Below are positions 58,501 through 64,000 of a stretch of DNA of 64,000 nucleotides, in pieces (position 1 is the stretch's first letter; each line of letters opens with the position of its first letter). The notes under the pieces are model-generated. The model saw nothing but the letters and a program-made list of their open reading frames with translations, had not been told where the DNA came from and searched no databases. The position numbers were made by a program, and so were the translations under genes. The stretch comes from Symsagittifera roscoffensis (Eukaryota > Xenacoelomorpha > Acoela > Convolutidae): the NCBI RefSeq assembly GCF_963678635.1, contig NC_087062.1:11390670-11454669 (forward strand), written 5' to 3'.

Positions 58501-61500
58501 CTTTTTGTTTCTTAAATTTATTTTCGACCTCAAGGCTACTTTTTGCCGTTTTTTTGCATACATTTCGCCTCTGTGTTATTCCTGTTCCGACTACTACCGC
58601 ATAACATTAGATGGGAAGGAACTAGGGTGTAGGGTAGGTTTTTTGCGAGCTTGAGTGCATCGCGAAAATTCCGAAAGATTCAATGGTGAAGCCAATATGG
58701 AACTTTTTCCTGAGAAATGCATTTCAAAAAATTGCGAGAAACAGTTCTGATTTTTTGTTTTCTATTCTGACTCAAATTCAGCGAGAAGCGGATAGTTTTT
58801 TGATGAATTTTTAAAGTAAAACTTTACTATTGGACTAGTGAATGTGAAAAGGATAATAAATCTGCGTGTTTAACTGCTGCTATGTATTTACACTTGCGAG
58901 TGCAAGTGTCTTGCATTCGGGGGCAAGAATTTAGTTCTCGTAAACAACTTCTTTCACAAATCTATAAGAAGTAGTGGAAGTTGCTTTAGGAGTGAAACTT
59001 AGCAACTTTGAGACAATTTCCAACTGGACCTAGGGTACAACCGGTACCCTAAGGTCTAGGATATGAGGCCCGGCCAGACCTTGTTTTTTCAGTAAATATG
59101 AAAATGAAAAAAAAAATTCCGAGAAAATTTGAATTGTTGGACTTCCGTTTGTCTGCTTATGTTATGTCGCCTTTTGCCACTTCGATGGATTTTCATGTGC
59201 TATCAATGTAGATGTGAGTTTTTTTTTATTTACTCCTGTAATTTGTAGAATTATTAGACCAGACGTTGTATATTTTCCTTGTTTTTCTTTTTTCGCTGCC
59301 TAAATGGTTTCGGCATATTCTTACAGCGTTTTTTGTTTTCGGCTCAATTGCAGCCTACCCACTTTTAGTCGGCCGCTGGCTAAATACTGAAAGCTTATTT
59401 AATGGTTGTGATTTTCTACTTTTTTCTGAAATTATTCTTTTTTTCGATTTTGTTATTTCCTCAACCTTGTTATTTCCGGTTTTGTCTCATTTTATATTCG
59501 CTAGCATGTGATGCTGCGCTCGGGTTGTCTCGTATTTGATGCGAAGTTCCGTTTCGCTTCCTTGTTTTCACAAAATTGTTATTTAATTTTCTTTAGTCAA
59601 AGTTTCTTTCTGATATTTTTTTGGAATTAATAGCTGGTTTGAATGTTTTTCTGTTATATTCCGACAGCCATCTGCTGATCTTTAGCATAGGCTTTCTGGA
59701 TGTTTTAATAGGAATAACCATTTAAATTTAAGATGGCACGACGACTGCTGTTGATAATATGAGTATGTGCTAGTTGAATTTTGAGCAAAAAAAATGTATT
59801 TTCCATTTCTTGAGGACTTTGGACTTTTTCAAAAACAATTCAAAGCTTTCGGAGAGTTTTTTTACTGTAAGTACACAGTTTTTGCTATGCAAAGAGTTTT
59901 TTTTATTCAAATGTTTCTTAAATGAGTTTGTTATCATTCCAGATTTATTTAGGTTATTGGAGCCATTTTTTGCGATAGGCAGCTTAACTCGATAAATCGA
60001 TCCACCAACTTCCGATGGTTTATGTCGCTCGTTTTTTTCTCGCATTTTTTTCGCGATTTTTTGAATTTTTGTAAAAATTTCGCACAACAGCTTCTTCAGT
60101 ACTGATTCTAACTAAACGGATAAAATGAAAGAAAAATATTCAAACTTTTTTTTCTCTCGGGGGGAAAACTTGTTTTGAATTGAATCAGCTTTTTTGATGC
60201 AATTTTTCAAATCACGAATAAAAATGGAAAAGAAAAAAAATAAAATAATAAAAAAGTTAACGCAATTGAAACTGAACCTGTTTTTCTTTCTTATTTTTGA
60301 ACCAAATAAATTGACTCGTTCTGAGAGTGTAATTTGGTTTGAATTTTCGCTAAATAAATTTTCGCTAGATATTCAGAGGAACAATTCTTAAGTTTTTGTC
60401 TTTGTTTATTTCATCAGATTATTTTATATCTGTACTATAGAAGCTTGTTCAGCGTAAAATGCAGAAAAGGAGTTCGGTAAAACGCAAGAACATGCGTAAA
60501 CAGAAAACAAGCTTATCAGGATGTCAAAATTTTGCGGCGTGTTTTTGTGACAAAAAGAATGACTTTCTTAGCCAAATGTTTGTGAAACTATTTTGATTGA
60601 TAGGCGGGAAATGGTTTAACTTGATACGTTGACTGCATGAGTTTTTTTAATTTACTTCTGTAATTTGTAGAATTAATAGACCAGACGTTGTATATTTTCC
60701 TTGTTTTTCTTTTTTCGCTTAAAAGCTTTTTAGGCCTAAATGGTTTCGGCATATTCTTACAGCGTTTTTTGTTTTCGGCTCAATGGCCGCCTACCCACTT
60801 TTAGTCGGCCGCTGGCTAAGTACTGAAAGCTTATTTTTTGATTGTGTTTTTCAACTGTTTTTCTGAAATTAATATTTTTTCGATTTTATTATTTCCTCAA
60901 CCTTGTTATTTCCGGTTTTGTCTCGTTTTATATTCGCTGGCATGTGATGCTGCGCTCGTGTTGTCTCGCATTTGATGCGAAGTTCCATTTCGCTTCAATG
61001 TTTTTACAAAATTTTAATTTAACTTTCTATTGTCAAATTTTCTTTCTGATAATTTTTTGGAATTAATAGCTGGTTTGAATGTTTTTCTGTTATATTCCGA
61101 CAGCCATCTGCTCATCTTTAGCATAGGTTTTCTGGATGTTCTATTAGAAATAACCATTTAAATTTAAGATGGCACGACGACTGCTGTTGATAATAAGAGT
61201 ATGTGCTAGTTGAATTTTGAGTTAAAAAATGTATTTTCCATTTTTTGAGGACTTTGGACTTTTTCAAAAACAATTCAAAGCTTTCGGAGAGTTCTTACTG
61301 TAAATCAGTTTTTGCTATGCAAAGAGTGTTTTTTACAAAGGTTTCTCAAATGAGTTTGTTATTATTTCAGAATTATGTGGGTTATTGGAGCCACTTTTTG
61401 CGATAAGCAGCTTAACTCGATAAATCGATCCACCAACTTCCGATGGTTTATGTCGCTCGTTTTTTTCTCGCATTTTTTCGCGAGTTTTTGAATATTTGTG

Positions 61501-64000
61501 AAAATTTCGCTAAACAGCTTCTTCAGCACTGATTTTAACTAATTGGATAAAATGAAAAAAATATATATATAAACTTTTTTTCTCTCGGGGGAAAAACTTG
61601 GTTTGAATTGAAGCTGCTTTTTTGGTGCAATTTTTCAAATCACGAATAAAAATGGAAAAGAAAAAAATTAAATCTATAAAAAGTTAACGCAATTGAAACT
61701 CAATCTGTTTTTCTTCTTATTTTTGAACCAAATAAATTGACTTGTTCTGAGAGTGTAATTTGGTTTGAATTTTCGGTAAATAAGTTTTCATCAGAAATAA
61801 ACTGATATTCAGAGAAACAATTCTTAAGTTTTTGTCTTTGTTTATTTCATCAGATTATTTTATATCTGTACTATAGAAGCTTGTTCAGCGTAAAATGCAG
61901 AAGAGGAGTTCGGAAAAACGCAAAAACATGCGTAAACAGAAAACAAGCTTATCAGGATGTCAAAATTTTGCGGCGTGTTTTTGTGACGAAAAGAATGACT
62001 TTCTAAGCCAAATGTTTGTGAGACTATTTTGATTGATAGGCGCGAAATGGTTTAACTTGATACGTTGACTGCATGAGTTTGAGTTACTCAGTTTTTCGGA
62101 TCAACCGTACAATCTCACTGTACTACCCAGCCACTTATTATTTGTGAAAATTAATTCTAAAGAGTGCATATCGAACAAACGCACAAATAGAAATGGTTTT
62201 TGCTGTTTTTCTTTTTGCAGAATGCAATCTAAAGTATGCATTTTGAACAAACGCACAAATAGAAATGGTTTTTGCTGTTTTAATTTTTGCAGATTGCATT
62301 TGAATGCTGTTAAGTACCTAAGTTATTGTAATTTTAATCATCTTTTAAAAATTACAATTGTAGCTGCTTTATTGGTGAAGAGTGTTAATATAAGTCTGAG
62401 CGATTGGTGCAGATGACCTGATCACGAGGTCGGAGGTGCGGTTCCGGCAAAATTTTTAAAATACTTTTATAGTGACCCTGGCAGCTCATCGTCTTTTTAT
62501 AGCAACTGCAGGATCTTTAGTTTTAGCAAAATTATGCTCTGGTAAGCAAACGTGGCGCAGATAGGAGGAAGTTTGACTCCAGATCGGAGGTTTGTTTCCG
62601 TTGCATAGCCAACATTTTTCTTCTGTTCTACTTTTTTTCTTAAATTTATTTTCGACCTCAAGGCTACTTTTGCCGTTTTTTGCATACATTTCGCCTCTGT
62701 GTTATTCCTGTTCCGACTACTACCGCATAACATTAGATGGGAAGGAACTAGGGTGTAGGGTAGGTTTTTTCGCGAGCTTGAGTGCATCGCGAAAATTCCG
62801 AAAGCTTCAATGGTGAAGCCAATATGGAACTTTTTCCTGAGAAAAGCATTTCAAAAAATTGCGAGAAACAGGTCTATTTTTTTTTCTATTCTGACTCAAA
62901 CTCAGCAAGAAGCGGATAGTTTTTGATGAGTTTTTAAAGTACAACTTTACTATTGGACTAGTGAAAGTGAAAAGCATAATAAATCTGCGTGTTTAACTGC
63001 TGCTATCTATTTACACTTGCGAGAGCAAGTGTCGTGCATTCGGGGGCAAGACTTTAGTTCTCGTAAACAACTTCTTTCACAAATCTATAAGAAGTAGTGG
63101 AAGTTGCTTTAGGAGTGAAACTTAGCAACTTTGAGACAATTTCCAACTTGACCTAAGGTAAAAAGGGTACCCTAAGGTCTAGGTTTCGAGGCCCGGCCAG
63201 ACATTGTTTTTTCAGTAAATATTTCAGACAAAATTTGAATTGTTGGACTTCCGTTTGTCTGCTTATGTTATGTCGTTTTTTGCCACTTCGATGAATTTTC
63301 ATGTTTTATCAATGTATATGTGAGTTTTTTTTATTTACTCCTGTAATTTATAGATTTAATAGACCAGACGTTGTATATTTTCCTTGTTTTTCTTTTTTCG
63401 CTTAAAAGCTTTTTAGGCTTACAGCGTTTTTTGTTTTCGGCTCAATGGCCGCCTACCCACTTTTAGTCGGCCGCTGGCTAAATACTGAAAGCTTATTTAA
63501 TGGTTGTGTTTTTCTACTATTTTCTGAAATTATTTTTTTTTTTCGATTTTATTATTTCCTCAACCTGGTTATTTCCGGTTTTGCCTCATTTTATATTCGC
63601 TAGCATGTGATGCTGCGCTCGGGTTGTCTCGTACTTGATGCAAATTTCCGTTTCGCTTCCTTGTTTTCACAAAATTGTTATTTAATTTTCTATAGTCAAA
63701 GTTTCTTTCTGATATTTTTTTGGAATTAAAAGCTGGTTTGAATGTTTTTCTGTTATACTCCGACAGCCATCTCCTCATCTTTAGCATAGGCTTTCTGGAT
63801 GTTTTAATAGTAATAACCATTTAAATTTAAAATGGCACGACGACTGCTTTTGATAATAAGAGTATGTGCTAGTTGAATTTTGAGCAAAAAAATGTGTTTT
63901 TCATTTCTTGAGGACTTTGGACTTTTTCAAAAACAATTCAAAGCTTTCGGAGAGTTTTTTTACTGTAAGTACACAGTTTTTGCTATGCAAAGAGTGTTTT
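55571..64000. repeat. Tandem array, unit about 2.65 kb, runs off the window
   Basis: Units start at 55571, 58222 and 62353 at 'tacagttgta'/'tacaattgta'. Between the second and third full starts is a partial unit (60628-62352) that corresponds to 56544-58221; the switch points sit on the shared word 'gttgactgcatgag'. Each unit holds three tRNA-like cassettes (first unit: about 55615-55670, 55757-55825 and 56365-56425), a CACTTGCGAGAGCAAGTG hairpin, and a GCGAAGTTCCGTTTCGC palindrome. Open frames are repeat-borne and show no domain. Confidence 0.88.
56232..56430 (+). repeat. Hairpin plus tRNA-like module in the 2.65-kb array
   Basis: CACTTGC-GAGA-GCAAGTG at 56238-56255, 'cgtaaacaac' at about 56285 and a tRNA-like end with GGTTTCGAGGCCC at 56404. 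The same order occurs at 58890-59080 and 63012-63210, and in the unrelated 4-kb repeat at 32922, 33850, 36880 and 37800. Confidence 0.5.

Noticed and set aside
57146-60087. Open frames shared by units of the 2.65-kb array
   Set aside because: They differ in length and frame between units, as expected for non-coding satellite DNA.

Overview
This is a stretch of nuclear DNA from an animal, AT-rich and repeat-rich. Its host genes are split by many short GT-AG introns and encode proteins that look metazoan: a mitochondrial pyruvate dehydrogenase phosphatase, a SAGA SPT3 subunit and an A4GALT-like glycosyltransferase. I cannot place the lineage from sequence alone; an invertebrate is most likely. 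There are no bacterial operons, rRNA genes or CRISPR arrays.

Layout. 1-5.6 kb: the 3' five exons of a PDP1-type phosphatase, with a 390-bp non-autonomous hAT element in its last intron. 5.6-8.5 kb: TG-rich simple repeats and a truncated second hAT-type copy. 8.6-10.7 kb: a complete five-exon SUPT3H homologue. 11.1-38.7 kb: a tandem pair of about 4-kb repeat units. A 19,093-bp Polinton/Maverick (12259-31351) sits in the first unit; the second unit still carries the uninterrupted target site. 38.7-52.7 kb: degenerate repeats, two exons of a glycosyltransferase (41.3-42.5 kb) and two further tandem duplications. 52.7-54.4 kb: a complete eight-exon gene for a 310-aa protein I do not recognise. 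54.4-64 kb: a tandem array with a unit of about 2.65 kb that runs off the window.

The Polinton is the main biological system. It begins AG and ends CT, has a 6-bp AATATT target duplication, and has terminal inverted repeats of about 300 and 334 bp built from 29-bp tandem repeats plus a G/C homopolymer. The minus strand carries a tightly packed morphogenesis cluster, read right to left: PC4-like protein, HUH-like protein, two unknown or nuclease-like proteins, three small proteins, a small membrane protein, packaging ATPase, a small conserved protein, a core-like protein, retroviral-type integrase, penton-like minor capsid, a basic pVI/mu-like protein, double jelly-roll major capsid and adenain-type protease. 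The plus strand carries a protein with a C-terminal nuclear localisation signal and a protein-primed type DNA polymerase B. The polymerase gene has one GT-AG intron, three N-terminal C2H2 zinc fingers and an acidic tail, and three E2F-like GCGGGAAA motifs lie upstream of it. Most virion genes are open, but three reading frames are broken at homopolymer runs.

Most unusual signals: the paired occupied and empty Polinton target site; the HUH-like protein in a PolB element; E2F-like sites ahead of POLB; and a hairpin plus tRNA-like module shared by two otherwise different repeat families. All function statements come from motif recognition by eye; no search was run.
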